31,410 nucleotides of DNA, taken from IMG/VR virus record IMGVR_UViG_3300025322_000113, positions 1 through 31,410 of that record; one strand, given 5' to 3'. Shown piece after piece: positions 1-8,471 of the stretch (the stretch's first letter is position 1; each line of letters begins with the position of its first letter). This stretch comes from a virus. The position numbers and the translations under genes were made by a program. The notes beneath the pieces were generated by a model, which did not search any database, was not told where the DNA came from, and was given only the letters and a program-made list of their open reading frames with translations.

Positions 1-206
1 TCTGTTTTTGCAATCGCAAGCTGGTCGTATTTATGAGAGAGAGCAACAACGGGGTTCCGAAGGTAGTTATCAATTTTTGCCCCCTTTGGCAAAACAACGT
101 CCCGGCTTCTATCTGGACTCGCTGTAGATATTTTTACCGTTAATACTCGGTCAGTGTCACTGGCCTTCGTTTCGGTTTGAAATACTTTGCGAACTAGGTT
201 ACTCAT
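1..206 (-). CDS. Prohead (capsid maturation) protease, N-terminal part
   Basis: ATG at 204-206 opens a frame that runs off the left edge, giving 68 visible residues. The translation contains STASPDRSRDVVLPKGAKID followed by NYLRNPVVALSHKYDQL. This is the N-terminal pattern of HK97-type (U35) prohead proteases: a beta-strand, then PDRxxDVV, then NPVVxxxH. His58 would be the catalytic histidine; the catalytic serine lies outside the window. The family cleaves scaffold or capsid N-terminal segments during head maturation. It follows the portal and virion genes, as in many siphoviruses, and major capsid should be next. No clear Shine-Dalgarno site is seen. Family assignment is from sequence pattern only. 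Confidence 0.82.
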   Translation of the reverse strand, partial: MSNLVRKVFQTETKASDTDRVLTVKISTASPDRSRDVVLPKGAKIDNYLRNPVVALSHKYDQLAIAKT

Positions 207-250
207 GGTGTATTAGTATTTTACTAGGGTGATTCATGTAATTTATACAT

Positions 251-412
251 TTATGAAGTTATCAGCTTTCTAAGGATAGCATATACCTTAGTCCCGATCT
301 GCACAATCTGTGTTAATTCCCAACCCTGCCGAGTCTTGTTATCAAGCGCAGTTTTGATCTGCGCCATCGTAAATCCAGAAGGAATCTCAATAATGTCACT
401 CTGCCATCTCAT
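251..412 (-). CDS. Small hypothetical protein, 53 aa
   Basis: The frame runs from ATG (410-412) to TAA (251-253). The ATG overlaps the upstream stop in an ATGA junction, which argues for translational coupling. The product starts MRWQSDIIEIPSGFTMAQIK, then has a WELTQIVQIG segment and a basic C-terminus. The GWEL-Q-V pattern, with predicted strand-helix-strand content, resembles small phage proteins of the type that begins 'I..pg..la.vk.aLN..aaqGWELv', but I cannot name a family. It sits in the virion-gene block between a 93-aa protein and the prohead protease. Confidence 0.65.
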   Translation of the reverse strand: MRWQSDIIEIPSGFTMAQIKTALDNKTRQGWELTQIVQIGTKVYAILRKLITS

Positions 413-690
413 AGTGGGCTAGTTGTAACTAAGTATAACTCGTATCGTTTTGCCATAGTAGAAAGTTTAATATCTCCCCAAACTATCGCCCCAGTGATGA
501 GAGCCTTAAATTGAGCATAAGTCTTATCTATCCGAACTGTCGTTTCCGCTAAAGCAAGACCGCTTATCCCAACGCAAGAGCTTTTGTAATTAGTCTCAAA
601 ATCGGTTTTGTCTAAATTATTTTGGGTAATATCAAACCCAATCAGTCCGTTAATATCAGTATAAATCATGGTTGTATATAAATAATTCAT
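409..690 (-). CDS. Hypothetical virion-region protein, 93 aa
   Basis: The ATG at 688-690 overlaps the upstream stop by one base (TAATG), so it is probably coupled to the 206-aa gene before it. The product is mixed alpha/beta with no obvious membrane segment. It contains a TYAQFKALITGAIVWGDIKL segment. A second ATG eight codons in (MIYTDINGLIGFD) is an alternative start. I do not recognise the family. Its position among structural genes suggests a minor head or head-tail interface protein, which is inference only. Confidence 0.6.
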   Translation of the reverse strand: MNYLYTTMIYTDINGLIGFDITQNNLDKTDFETNYKSSCVGISGLALAETTVRIDKTYAQFKALITGAIVWGDIKLSTMAKRYELYLVTTSPL

Positions 691-1310
691 TATGGTGTTT
701 CGTAGAAAAATAAATAATAGGTTGCATCAATCACTTGTTGTAAATTGTTCAAAACCCTAAAAAGGTATTTTGTATTTGGCTTTAATATAATCTGATAAGG
801 CGTGGTATAGGAAGGGGAAATATAGGTTTCCCAGTCGGTATGAACAAGATAGTCCACCCGTTTGTCGCCAAAATTAGTTACTGTCGGCTGGGTATAAATA
901 GCGTGGGCAAATACCTCGGTACTATCTCGCTTATTATTCCAAGGATAAACCTGCGTCCCATTGGCACTTGTGACCACATTTTCGTGAAAAGTCGCCTCCA
1001 CAAATCCAGAAGCCGAAGTCCTGTTTACGTTGACCGATATATCCCGAATTATCAAATGTGTGCTTCCTGTAACGATAAGTACATCAATAGTTGCTAGTTT
1101 GGCAACGGCCAAAACGCTTGCGGGGGTATAACTCCACGCCTTACCTTTAGAAACAAGGTCGTTTTCCACTCCCGCTGCAACGATTGTCAACTGGTCTATG
1201 GCGTGTTGGTCGTGAACTAGTTGTTCAAGGTCCGTATTTACTTCTCCTCCTCTAACCCCGTCGGGAGAAAAAACCGATATATCAGCCGTTGGTTTCAATA
1301 TATCCGCCAT
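690..1310 (-). CDS. Putative virion structural protein, 206 aa
   Basis: The start is well supported: GGAGGT lies just before ATAAATATG. The protein is beta-rich, with many alternating Val/Thr/Ile segments and a C-terminal strand region around residues 170-206 (NTKYLFRVLNN, YYLFFYET). This resembles the jelly-roll or beta-sandwich virion proteins found next to portals. No catalytic motifs are seen. It lies between the 179-aa structural protein and small genes leading to the prohead protease. A head decoration or accessory virion role is likely but not shown. Confidence 0.65.
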   Translation of the reverse strand: MADILKPTADISVFSPDGVRGGEVNTDLEQLVHDQHAIDQLTIVAAGVENDLVSKGKAWSYTPASVLAVAKLATIDVLIVTGSTHLIIRDISVNVNRTSASGFVEATFHENVVTSANGTQVYPWNNKRDSTEVFAHAIYTQPTVTNFGDKRVDYLVHTDWETYISPSYTTPYQIILKPNTKYLFRVLNNLQQVIDATYYLFFYETP

Positions 1311-1312
1311 AT

Positions 1313-1852
1313 TTATACCTCCACTCCGTTAATCCAAGCGTAAAGGTCTGCGTTAGCATTGTCTCTGTTAGTAACAATTACTAACACCTTATTGCCAGCC
1401 GCAACCTCAATCGCTTGCGGGAATTGCCACTGTACTTCGCCGGAAGCGGTGGATACAAACCCCACAGCCTTTGTCACTTCCGAAGCGGCCGGGCCGGTTT
1501 TTAATTCAACTCTGGCCTTGCCACTTGCGGCGGCCTGTACCGATTTTAGTAAAAGGGTTTTCAGCGCAGTAACGGTGTAGTCAATCACTGTGGATGGGGT
1601 TCCAGGTACGCCAGCAGACACCGTATCAAACTCGTGTATATCGGTTCCAACCGTGGCCGATACTTGGTTTACGTTAAGTGATCCATCTGGATTGACCTTT
1701 AGTTCGTTGTCATTCCCGTCTGCTACATTGACCTTACCCCGCCCTATTAAATCAATGCTCCATTTATTCGTTCCCGCAGAGTCTACAACTTTGGCAACAA
1801 CATCACCGTCTGTTTCTGTTCTTACTGGTAGTGAGCTATCATAATCCGCCAT
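1313..1852 (-). CDS. Putative virion structural protein, 179 aa
   Basis: It begins MADYDSSLPVRTETDGDVVA, an N-terminal pattern I associate with phage virion proteins encoded near the portal ('YD.SLPVRT..DGDVVAKVVD'). Residues 40-65 carry a short beta repeat (VNVADGNDN-LKVNPDGSLNV). The C-terminal half is an all-beta domain ending in NADLYAWINGVEV. The spacing of 6 nt from the upstream stop and the strong Shine-Dalgarno of the following gene are typical of a compact operon. Likely a surface or decoration protein; the exact role is unknown. Confidence 0.68.
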   Translation of the reverse strand: MADYDSSLPVRTETDGDVVAKVVDSAGTNKWSIDLIGRGKVNVADGNDNELKVNPDGSLNVNQVSATVGTDIHEFDTVSAGVPGTPSTVIDYTVTALKTLLLKSVQAAASGKARVELKTGPAASEVTKAVGFVSTASGEVQWQFPQAIEVAAGNKVLVIVTNRDNANADLYAWINGVEV

Positions 1853-1858
1853 AGTTAT

Positions 1859-2056
1859 TTATTTGTCACCTCCCCCTAGTATAGCAAGTTCCTTTTCAGT
1901 CTTGCCTATCTCCTCAATTATACTGATTAATGTCGTTTTGCTTATGCTGATTTTTTCTTCTAATTTAAGAATGTCTAACTCCACCATTGTCCGGCTATGT
2001 ACTTGCCCAGCAAGTCGTGCCTCTAGTTCCGCCTTTTTAATCTGGTTAGAACTCAT
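1859..2056 (-). CDS. Small coiled-coil protein, 65 aa
   Basis: I place the start at ATG 2054-2056 because GGAGG lies about 11 nt upstream in the coding strand and the overlap with the previous gene then shrinks to 11 nt. A start at 2110 would overlap by 65 nt. The product starts MSSNQIKKAELEARLAGQ and is almost entirely helical, rich in Glu, Lys, Leu and Ile with heptad spacing, ending LAILGGGDK. It is probably a structural adaptor or assembly helper in the head operon. Family unknown. Confidence 0.6.
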   Translation of the reverse strand: MSSNQIKKAELEARLAGQVHSRTMVELDILKLEEKISISKTTLISIIEEIGKTEKELAILGGGDK

Positions 2057-3020
2057 ATAGGTAAAATCCTCCAGTAAAATCGTGGTTTGTATTCTTTTGG
2101 TTTTCAACATATAGCGTAAATATATCTCCCTCTACCGCTAGTATTTCAAGGCTTTGACTTACGTTCCGTTCTGTCCAAGCATTACGGGCTTGCCAAATCA
2201 CCGTGCCGTTTTTCTTCATCCTAAAAATAGCATCGGTTCCGCCCTCGCCCCAGACAAACTTTAGGAGTCCCCGTGTATTCGGAGTATTATCAGGAATCGT
2301 ATAGGTGCAGACCAGCGTTTCTGTAGCCGGAACTCCTACTACCGCACCGTATTTATGAACCGCCTTTTTACCAGTTAAGTTTTCCAAATCATCCAGGGCG
2401 ATGTTTAGGGTATCTACCGAGATATTTACTTCCAAATTCTGCAATTCGGTCAGGATGTCATTCAGTACTTCCATTATGTCGGCTAGTTCCTGCGCTGATA
2501 ATCCACTCGTTTGAATTATCTGGTTGAGGGCTGTGTAGAACGCCTTGCCGTCCGATAATCGCACCGCAATAGGTTTCGTGGGGTCTGTCGGCCCGACCAG
2601 TCTCACGTTCTGTAGCTGTTTCCGTATCGTATCTCGGATAGGTTCTGCCACCGTCTGTTTCAGGGTTTCCGCCAATTCGCTTACCTGTACCTCTTTTACC
2701 GGCTCTGGATATTCGGGAAAGTTGGATACCTTGACCTCTGTGACGGGCTTCGGCTGGTTTGTTACTTCTACCTTGTGTGTTTTATTTCCTAACTCCGACA
2801 AGAGTTTGCCAACCCTGTCAAACTTCTCCGATAGCCTTTCAGTTTGAGTACGGACTTCTTCGGTTGTAAGTCCTTGTTTTTCCAACAAACTTCGGTATGA
2901 GTCTAGTATGCTTTTCCCCTGCGTCTTTACCAAAAAGAATAATTCCAGAACTTTGTCCTCGCCTAAAACTTCGTTTAGTTCCGTAAGCAATTTTTTTTTA
3001 TCATTATTCGCTTTTTTCAT
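2046..3020 (-). CDS. Putative virion structural protein with coiled coil and beta domain, 324 aa
   Basis: The first ~80 residues are lysine-rich and helical. Residues 83-115 contain three short beta repeats of the form V-x-V-(T/S)-N/E (KVEVTNQP, EVKVSNFP, EVQVSE), as in fibrous virion proteins. A helical region (about 160-205) follows, then a C-terminal beta-sandwich of about 100 residues (LLKFVWGEGGTDAIFRMKKN to FYLYEF) resembling decoration or receptor-type domains. The gene overlaps the portal-MuF gene by 17 nt, so it is probably translated with it. A head fibre or head decoration role is plausible but unproven. Confidence 0.62.
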   Translation of the reverse strand: MKKANNDKKKLLTELNEVLGEDKVLELFFLVKTQGKSILDSYRSLLEKQGLTTEEVRTQTERLSEKFDRVGKLLSELGNKTHKVEVTNQPKPVTEVKVSNFPEYPEPVKEVQVSELAETLKQTVAEPIRDTIRKQLQNVRLVGPTDPTKPIAVRLSDGKAFYTALNQIIQTSGLSAQELADIMEVLNDILTELQNLEVNISVDTLNIALDDLENLTGKKAVHKYGAVVGVPATETLVCTYTIPDNTPNTRGLLKFVWGEGGTDAIFRMKKNGTVIWQARNAWTERNVSQSLEILAVEGDIFTLYVENQKNTNHDFTGGFYLYEF

Positions 3021-5229
3021 AGACCTGTTCCAAAGCCTTAGCCCTCAACTTTCGGAGGTCGCCTAACAACTCCCCCCGCTCGGCTTCCGCTTTGGCTTTG
3101 GCCTCTGTCAATAACTCCGCAGCTCTCTTCTGGGCGGACTCTAGTATACTAGAGCTTTCGTCCATCGCCTTTTGTTTTTCCTGGGTCAATTCGGCTTTAA
3201 TAGTTTCTGCTTGTTCCTGTAGTTTGGCCTCGGTTTCTTTTAACAGTCGCCCGTACACCTCGGACTTGGCGGTTGAAGGGATATACAGTACATCGCATCG
3301 GCAATTAGGATGAGCAGGTACGTCCTGGTCCCCAGAATTGAATGGCTGGTCTTTAGGTATGGCTCCCTCGTCTTCATTAGCTTGGCAAATCTCGCACGCA
3401 CCGGCGGTAAGTAACCACCTTTTGTCCTGTACGTTATCGTCTGACAATGCTACTTCATAACTTCCCTCGGCATAGGCGGCGGCAGTTTCGGTTCTGGCAA
3501 TTCTCTCGGCCATGAATTTATTACCAGCTTCAAAGAACTCGGATATTGAATTAGTTATCTCGCCGATCCCATCACCCTGAGCTACTCCCTCGGCTATTCT
3601 CCGGCGCATCTCTTCTGTTACCGTGGAGTTCACGGAAGTAACGGCCATTAAACCTCTTTCTCTTATAAAATCTACCGCCCTGGGATTATCTAGGCTAAAG
3701 CTAATCTGGGAAGCAAGCCTGGCAATCTGATTCTCTGCCGCCTTTTGTATTGCAGTCTTATGTGTGTCTTCTAGTTGCAGTTGCAAGTCTACAAACGCTG
3801 GCCCCAATGCTCCGAATACTAACCGGACAAGATCATCTGTCTTACCCTTGGTAACCGACTTCTGTTCTCCTAAAGCCGCCACGGCCAGAGCGTGCATCTC
3901 CGCATAAATCTTTTCATATAACGGCTGTTGTCGTTTTATCTCATTATTTACCCACCGGACTCGGCTCTCTACTGCCTTTAGACTTTCAATCGGAACGTCC
4001 TTTTTAATCGCCTTCATGCTCCGGCTTTCCTGCGTTTCACCAAGAGGAAGCATTAATGAACTGATAAATACTTGGTCGCCATTTTCAACCGGAGGTAAGT
4101 CCCTCTCTGCCCTAGCTTCATTCGGAGTCAGCCACCCACTTCTCAATCCACTCTCAATCGTTCTATTTTCAAGGTCAACGTCTTCCGGTACCGGATCTTC
4201 AAAATCAAAATATAGTTTTGTCGGATCTTCATTAAATAACGGGATGTAAAATTCATTCAGGGTATCAACGACAAACTGCATCCTCGGTTTAATAACCCTC
4301 TTAGCAAATACATATTCGCCCGCTTCGGCATTGGCTCGGTTTACATCCTCACTAATTCCTAAAATAGTCTTAGGAACCCTGAACATTGCCATAATTTCAT
4401 CTCGGCTGTATTTACGGCTCTCCAAGAACTCCATCTCCTTATTCGTCATCTGCATCGGCTTATAGGTAAGTCCCCCCTGTAATATCGCTAACTTATGTGA
4501 ATTATTTATGCCCGTGTAATTAGAGTCCCAGTTCGCCTTCAATCTCTGAAATTGATCCTCTGTTAATTCGTTCGGAGTTTCTAATACCGCAGAGGGGATG
4601 GCGGAATTAAAATAGAACTTCCTCTGCCACTGTCCGGCAAAGTCGTCAGCGTCAATCGCCATCGCCGCCGCCGCAACCGTTCCCATTCCCCGATAACGGT
4701 TGAGTGGATTGAATCTCTTAAAATGGACAATCTCGGAACTCTCCAACGGTACCATTGCCCCCTTCTCATTTTGATAAACATAGCCGGATACTACTTCTTG
4801 TGCGCTTTTAACTATATGCATCCGTGTCGGATCAAGTAGCCAAATCTCCCCCGGCTTCTGTGTTACCTTGCCCTTGGGAAGATACCAAAAAGTATTGCCC
4901 TCTAATTCCAAATAAGACTGGGTGCCAAGCATTAATTGGCTAGAGGTAGTGAAATTATTTACATTATTAATCAGTTTATAGGCAATATGTTCCGGTGCGG
5001 GTACGGCTTCGCCCTTGGCGTTTTTCCGAAACAACATCAGCTCCATATTGGCAATCTCTTCTGCTATGGAGTTGACGCAGGTATAAACCCAGCTTTTATA
5101 TGCAGCTAAATATGCACGCCCCTTCATCTCTGGGGGTTCATTCCCAGTCAAAAAAGAAAACACATTAGGATTGAACTCTTTTTTGAGTACGCTTGATACC
5201 CCACCGATCAACTTACTTAGAATGTTCAT
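3004..5229 (-). CDS. Portal protein fused to MuF-like head morphogenesis domain, 741 aa
   Basis: Residues about 35-400 match the HK97-type portal family in order and content: YKSWVYTCVNSIAEEIA, EIVHFKRFNPLNRYRGMGTV, RKYSRDEIMAMFRVPKTILG, and LTPNEARAERDLPPVENGD. The portal forms the dodecameric vertex through which DNA is packaged. Residues about 420-650 form a helical linker and a MuF/SPP1 gp7-type domain ending in RIARTETAAAYAEGS, CEICQ (Cys612, Cys615) and AHPNCRCD (His640, Cys643, Cys645). Residues 660-741 are a charged coiled coil. The two functions are normally encoded by adjacent genes. A late-type promoter lies directly upstream and the ATG is probably leaderless. Confidence 0.9.
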   Translation of the reverse strand: MNILSKLIGGVSSVLKKEFNPNVFSFLTGNEPPEMKGRAYLAAYKSWVYTCVNSIAEEIANMELMLFRKNAKGEAVPAPEHIAYKLINNVNNFTTSSQLMLGTQSYLELEGNTFWYLPKGKVTQKPGEIWLLDPTRMHIVKSAQEVVSGYVYQNEKGAMVPLESSEIVHFKRFNPLNRYRGMGTVAAAAMAIDADDFAGQWQRKFYFNSAIPSAVLETPNELTEDQFQRLKANWDSNYTGINNSHKLAILQGGLTYKPMQMTNKEMEFLESRKYSRDEIMAMFRVPKTILGISEDVNRANAEAGEYVFAKRVIKPRMQFVVDTLNEFYIPLFNEDPTKLYFDFEDPVPEDVDLENRTIESGLRSGWLTPNEARAERDLPPVENGDQVFISSLMLPLGETQESRSMKAIKKDVPIESLKAVESRVRWVNNEIKRQQPLYEKIYAEMHALAVAALGEQKSVTKGKTDDLVRLVFGALGPAFVDLQLQLEDTHKTAIQKAAENQIARLASQISFSLDNPRAVDFIRERGLMAVTSVNSTVTEEMRRRIAEGVAQGDGIGEITNSISEFFEAGNKFMAERIARTETAAAYAEGSYEVALSDDNVQDKRWLLTAGACEICQANEDEGAIPKDQPFNSGDQDVPAHPNCRCDVLYIPSTAKSEVYGRLLKETEAKLQEQAETIKAELTQEKQKAMDESSSILESAQKRAAELLTEAKAKAEAERGELLGDLRKLRAKALEQVYEKSE

Positions 5230-5235
5230 GTTTTT

Positions 5236-5265
5236 ATTTTATCCTGCCCGACCTCCATTTTTATA
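5236..5265 (-). promoter_or_regulatory. Phage late promoter upstream of portal gene
   Basis: On the minus strand TATAAAA (5265-5259) is followed by exactly 17 nt, then TAAAAT (5241-5236), then AAAAAC and the ATG of the portal gene. The same three-part arrangement occurs at 22389-22418 and 30049-30078. A transcript starting 6-7 nt after the hexamer would begin at the start codon. A GGAGG lies in the spacer but is too far from the ATG to be its ribosome-binding site. The rest of the 92-bp gap between terminase and portal holds nothing else I recognise. Confidence 0.65.
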
Positions 5266-5321
5266 CAAGAGAATAGTCGTAGCCCAATACTGCTTAATAC
5301 TATCCTGGCAAAGTATATCAG

Positions 5322-6662
5322 TTAAATGAACCTTATCCCCGCCCTTGGTTTCCCGTGGACAAAGGTCAGCATTAGGCTGTCGGCATAGTCGGGCGATTTG
5401 CCAGTTCTCTGTATCAACTCATCTTTGGGCTCTATCTGTAGAACCTTATCGGTTGTTACTTTATATTTCATCCATCCCAGCTGATTAAGACCATCGTTTC
5501 TGATAAGTTTCCCTCCGGCAATCAACCAATTCCGCAAACTCCAAAACGCCTCTGCTTTTATATTCTTGAACCGTGTCTTATCCTGCGGAAACTCGCCAAC
5601 AGATACCCCGTTAACCAATAACCCTTTCTCTTTTAGACGGTCAGTTACTCCCCGACCCACGCCGATATCGTCAATAAATACATTCTGCGCTTCTATTTTG
5701 TGTGTCTCCATCAGATTTGTAATCTCGTTTACATTTGACATAGTATCTTGGCTCCGGTTCTTACTGGCGACCCAAGCCACATTGTTGGCTCGGATAGTGA
5801 AGACGTTATAATCTCCTCCCGCACCAATATCGCATCCTAGTTTAAGTTCGCCCTCCGGCTTTAATTCATCAACCACGGCCTTAATATAGTCTTCGTCTGT
5901 GATAAGAAACCTATAGCCACGAGCGTCTATGGCATCGGCTTCTGGAAACTTACAGGCATAGTAAACATCAAAGAACGCCTCACTTCGCATCTCGTCAATA
6001 AACTCTGGACTGTATCTTCCCTCCTGTAATCCTACCTGATAATCAATAAAAATCTTTTTGTAATTAGACTGGTTCCAGGTACGGAGAAAGTGGTTGCGGT
6101 AAAATGGGTTGCCAATTTCTAGTAAGAAAGTATCACGGTACGCATACCCTCCCGCCATACGTTTGACCGTGGAATATAACGGGTCATCAATCAATGAGCT
6201 TTCATCTAGGATTAATCTATTGCCACCAAATCCCAGTGTAGCCTCTAAACTTCGCTTGGCGTTTCTAGCATCTAGCGTCAGGGTTTGTATTCCACCCCCA
6301 CTGGTAAAGGTTATATGGTTTCGGCTCCGTTCCCTCCGTAGTCTATCTAGGCTGGTATTCTGATCTAATTCTAGGGAGTTGAGGAATATGTTGGAATCAA
6401 AACAATGGTCAATAATATATCCCATGATAATTGACGCTTTCTTCTCGGACGGAGCCATGATTGTAAACCTCTCTCCCATAGCACAAGCACTTGCTAATAC
6501 AGCTACGGCCACGGTTAAACTCTTCCCGTATTGGGTCGGAGCTATAACCTGTACTCTCTGCCCGTCTAAATCTACAATGCAGTCAAATATCTGCTTCTGG
6601 CTTGGTGACAAGATTAGAGGCTTATTATTAAGTCTAAATATATGACTAAAATCATCCGTCAT
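5322..6662 (-). CDS. terL: Terminase large subunit, 446 aa
   Basis: This is the ATP-driven DNA packaging motor and headful or cos nuclease. The N-terminal ATPase has a Walker A-like loop APTQYGKS (residues 41-48), Walker B LILDES with Asp153-Glu154, and a GNP coupling motif (184-186). The C-terminal RNase H-like nuclease shows the expected acidic residues: Asp278 in LGCDIG, Asp331/Asp332 in VFIDDIG, and Asp425/Asp428 in SPDYADS. Length is normal for the family. The start overlaps the small subunit gene by 11 nt, indicating coupled translation. Confidence 0.95.
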   Translation of the reverse strand: MTDDFSHIFRLNNKPLILSPSQKQIFDCIVDLDGQRVQVIAPTQYGKSLTVAVAVLASACAMGERFTIMAPSEKKASIIMGYIIDHCFDSNIFLNSLELDQNTSLDRLRRERSRNHITFTSGGGIQTLTLDARNAKRSLEATLGFGGNRLILDESSLIDDPLYSTVKRMAGGYAYRDTFLLEIGNPFYRNHFLRTWNQSNYKKIFIDYQVGLQEGRYSPEFIDEMRSEAFFDVYYACKFPEADAIDARGYRFLITDEDYIKAVVDELKPEGELKLGCDIGAGGDYNVFTIRANNVAWVASKNRSQDTMSNVNEITNLMETHKIEAQNVFIDDIGVGRGVTDRLKEKGLLVNGVSVGEFPQDKTRFKNIKAEAFWSLRNWLIAGGKLIRNDGLNQLGWMKYKVTTDKVLQIEPKDELIQRTGKSPDYADSLMLTFVHGKPRAGIRFI

Positions 6663-7092
6663 CGTTCTCTGGCTCTGGAAGTTGTTTAGCCTCCGCCTTT
6701 TTTAATCTGCGGTGGGCGATAATCTCCCTAAGTAAAATAATCCCCTCATCCCGTTCGGAGATATCTTTAGTCATCTCCAACCTTGAAAATTCCTCCTTCT
6801 CCATCGCCTGTAACCATTCAAGGGAGATTTTAGTATCACCTTCCATTAGTGCGGCTATGATATTCTTTCTCGCTTGTAAATTAGGCTTTGCTCTTTCCCT
6901 CTCCAATTTATTACGAAATTCCTCATCGCTGTTGTAATAAATAATATAAGTTGAATAAGCCACGTTGGCATAGAGACAGCTCTTGAAAAACGAGTACCCC
7001 ATTTGTAAATAGGGCTGTAAATCGGCAAAACATTTATCTAGGTCGGCTTTAGGTCTACCCGGTTTTCCTAATTCTTTTAACTTGTCACTCAT
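6652..7092 (-). CDS. terS: Terminase small subunit, 146 aa
   Basis: It starts MSDKLKELGKPGRPKADLDK. The GRPK basic segment followed by a helical region (residues 20-60) is like helix-turn-helix small terminases. A central helical stretch (KPNLQARKNIIAALMEGDTK, then SLEWLQAMEKEEF) is typical of the oligomerisation region of these proteins, which recognise phage DNA and load the large subunit. The gene overlaps terL by 11 nt and the upstream sigma-like gene by 8 nt. Identification rests on position plus sequence style. Confidence 0.85.
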   Translation of the reverse strand: MSDKLKELGKPGRPKADLDKCFADLQPYLQMGYSFFKSCLYANVAYSTYIIYYNSDEEFRNKLERERAKPNLQARKNIIAALMEGDTKISLEWLQAMEKEEFSRLEMTKDISERDEGIILLREIIAHRRLKKAEAKQLPEPENDDG

Positions 7093-7585
7093 TGTAGTAA
7101 TCTGCTAACCATTCTCGTAACTCAAAAAGGGTCGGTTTATAGTAGCATTTTAATACTGGGTGTAAATTCCACGAATCCAGCAATCTATCGGCTTTAATTT
7201 CTGGGTTGGCAAGAAAAAAAAGATATACAGCCGACCGTGACAAATCTTTACGGTTTCGTAGTATTTGTTTTCCACGCTGTGTTAACAGTTTTATCTTTTT
7301 AGCCTTCGCAAGTTTCTGTTTGATCCTAAATGAAATTTGATATACGGCCTGAATACCCACCCCCATCCTCTTTGCAATTTCCTCTCTTGTCCTACCATCT
7401 GCCAATCTCTTAAATACCCGTGCCTGTTTATCGGTTAAGACTTTAAGTACTGCCAGGACTTGTTCCTTTTCGTCTGCCCGCAGTAATTCTTCCTCTGGCC
7501 CTGGTCTAGTATCGGTTATTTGTAAACCGGCATCCAATAAATCATCTAATGAAACGTGGCGATATGAGAAGTCGGTATATCCCAT
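7085..7585 (-). CDS. Sigma-region-4-like helix-turn-helix regulator, 166 aa
   Basis: With the start at ATG 7583-7585 (MGYTDFSYRH), the gene begins just after the glycosyltransferase stop. An in-frame start at 7657 would overlap that gene by 62 nt. Residues about 50-95 read VLTDKQARVFKRLADGRTRE then EIAKRMGVGIQAVYQISF, the pattern of sigma-70 region 4 or ECF C-terminal domains, which bind the -35 element. The following ~70 residues (lysine-rich, then helical) are unfamiliar. No region 2 is visible, so it cannot be a complete sigma factor. It may be a late transcription regulator, or a terminase-linked factor as seen before terS in many phages. Confidence 0.7.
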   Translation of the reverse strand: MGYTDFSYRHVSLDDLLDAGLQITDTRPGPEEELLRADEKEQVLAVLKVLTDKQARVFKRLADGRTREEIAKRMGVGIQAVYQISFRIKQKLAKAKKIKLLTQRGKQILRNRKDLSRSAVYLFFLANPEIKADRLLDSWNLHPVLKCYYKPTLFELREWLADYYNE

Positions 7586-7595
7586 ATATTTATAA

Positions 7596-8471
7596 CTACT
7601 TTCCGAAGTCGTCAACAAATTTTTTAAGTACCCCGCTTCGGATGGGTTTTTCTGCAACTAAGTTTATACTAAATGATTGTTTGGTTATTTTCTCCCAATC
7701 TAAATCTTTTCTCCTAACTAACGGCGTATCAAATTTCTGCCAGTTATCTTTAATTGAATGTTGGGGTCTTTGGAATTTTCGTACCGTGGTTACAACCCCA
7801 GGCCAGTTTCGTTCAAGTAGTCGTGCCATTTTTAATCTACCGTCACCCTGATAAAGCTCGGCGGTATTTCCTCCCTTAATCGTCATAGTCATTCGCTTAT
7901 CTATGGTAAATGCATTCATTAGCACCGTACACCATTTATCAGACAGAACTTGGAGACATAGGTCTGTATCTTCGTTGTAGCGACCCCTCCAGCGATGTGG
8001 TAGGTCGTTTCTAATCAAAAGGCAAGAATATACATGGCAGTTGAGATTGAACGGTCTAGGCTGTTGTACAACAAAAAAAGTATAGTTTAGGCCAGCGATA
8101 GCAATATTCTCGTATCGGTCTACAAAGTCCTCCGTTACCGATAATGCTATCTTAGAATTACACGGCAGTCGCTTACCTTTAAATGTCCGCCTCATCCGAT
8201 CAATGTTGTCGTCCAGAATCCAATGTCTTTTGAATCCAGCCGCCTTAGCGTGTTCCCATACCCAGTTTCGGGCAGGAATGGAGCCTAATCCTAAGTTACT
8301 AAATGGCAGGGTATAAATTATCTCTTTCCCGAACTTCTTGGCATATAAGTCAAACTCCTGTGGCTCAACTACTAAATGGAATGGGGTATTGTCCTCAATT
8401 AGAAAGTCGGCTGTACCGTGATAATCATGTCTTCCTTTTGAGATAACATAGACGGGATATTTAGGTTGCAT
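7596..8471 (-). CDS. TET-associated-type glycosyltransferase (TAGT/GREB1-like), 291 aa
   Basis: The sequence has the layout of TET-associated glycosyltransferases of phages: PVYVISKGR at the N-terminus, PARNWVWEHA (66-75), ILDDNI with the acidic metal-binding pair (Asp87-Asp88), RYNEDTDLCLQ (164-174), then TMTIKGGN (195-202). This is a GT-A-like fold. In characterised relatives it transfers sugars to hydroxymethylated bases in phage DNA. The gene overlaps the ParB-like gene by 11 nt, and linkage to ParB-like proteins and terminase is known for this family. No TET/JBP dioxygenase or nucleotide hydroxymethylase is in the window, so the substrate is open. Confidence 0.68.
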   Translation of the reverse strand: MQPKYPVYVISKGRHDYHGTADFLIEDNTPFHLVVEPQEFDLYAKKFGKEIIYTLPFSNLGLGSIPARNWVWEHAKAAGFKRHWILDDNIDRMRRTFKGKRLPCNSKIALSVTEDFVDRYENIAIAGLNYTFFVVQQPRPFNLNCHVYSCLLIRNDLPHRWRGRYNEDTDLCLQVLSDKWCTVLMNAFTIDKRMTMTIKGGNTAELYQGDGRLKMARLLERNWPGVVTTVRKFQRPQHSIKDNWQKFDTPLVRRKDLDWEKITKQSFSINLVAEKPIRSGVLKKFVDDFGK

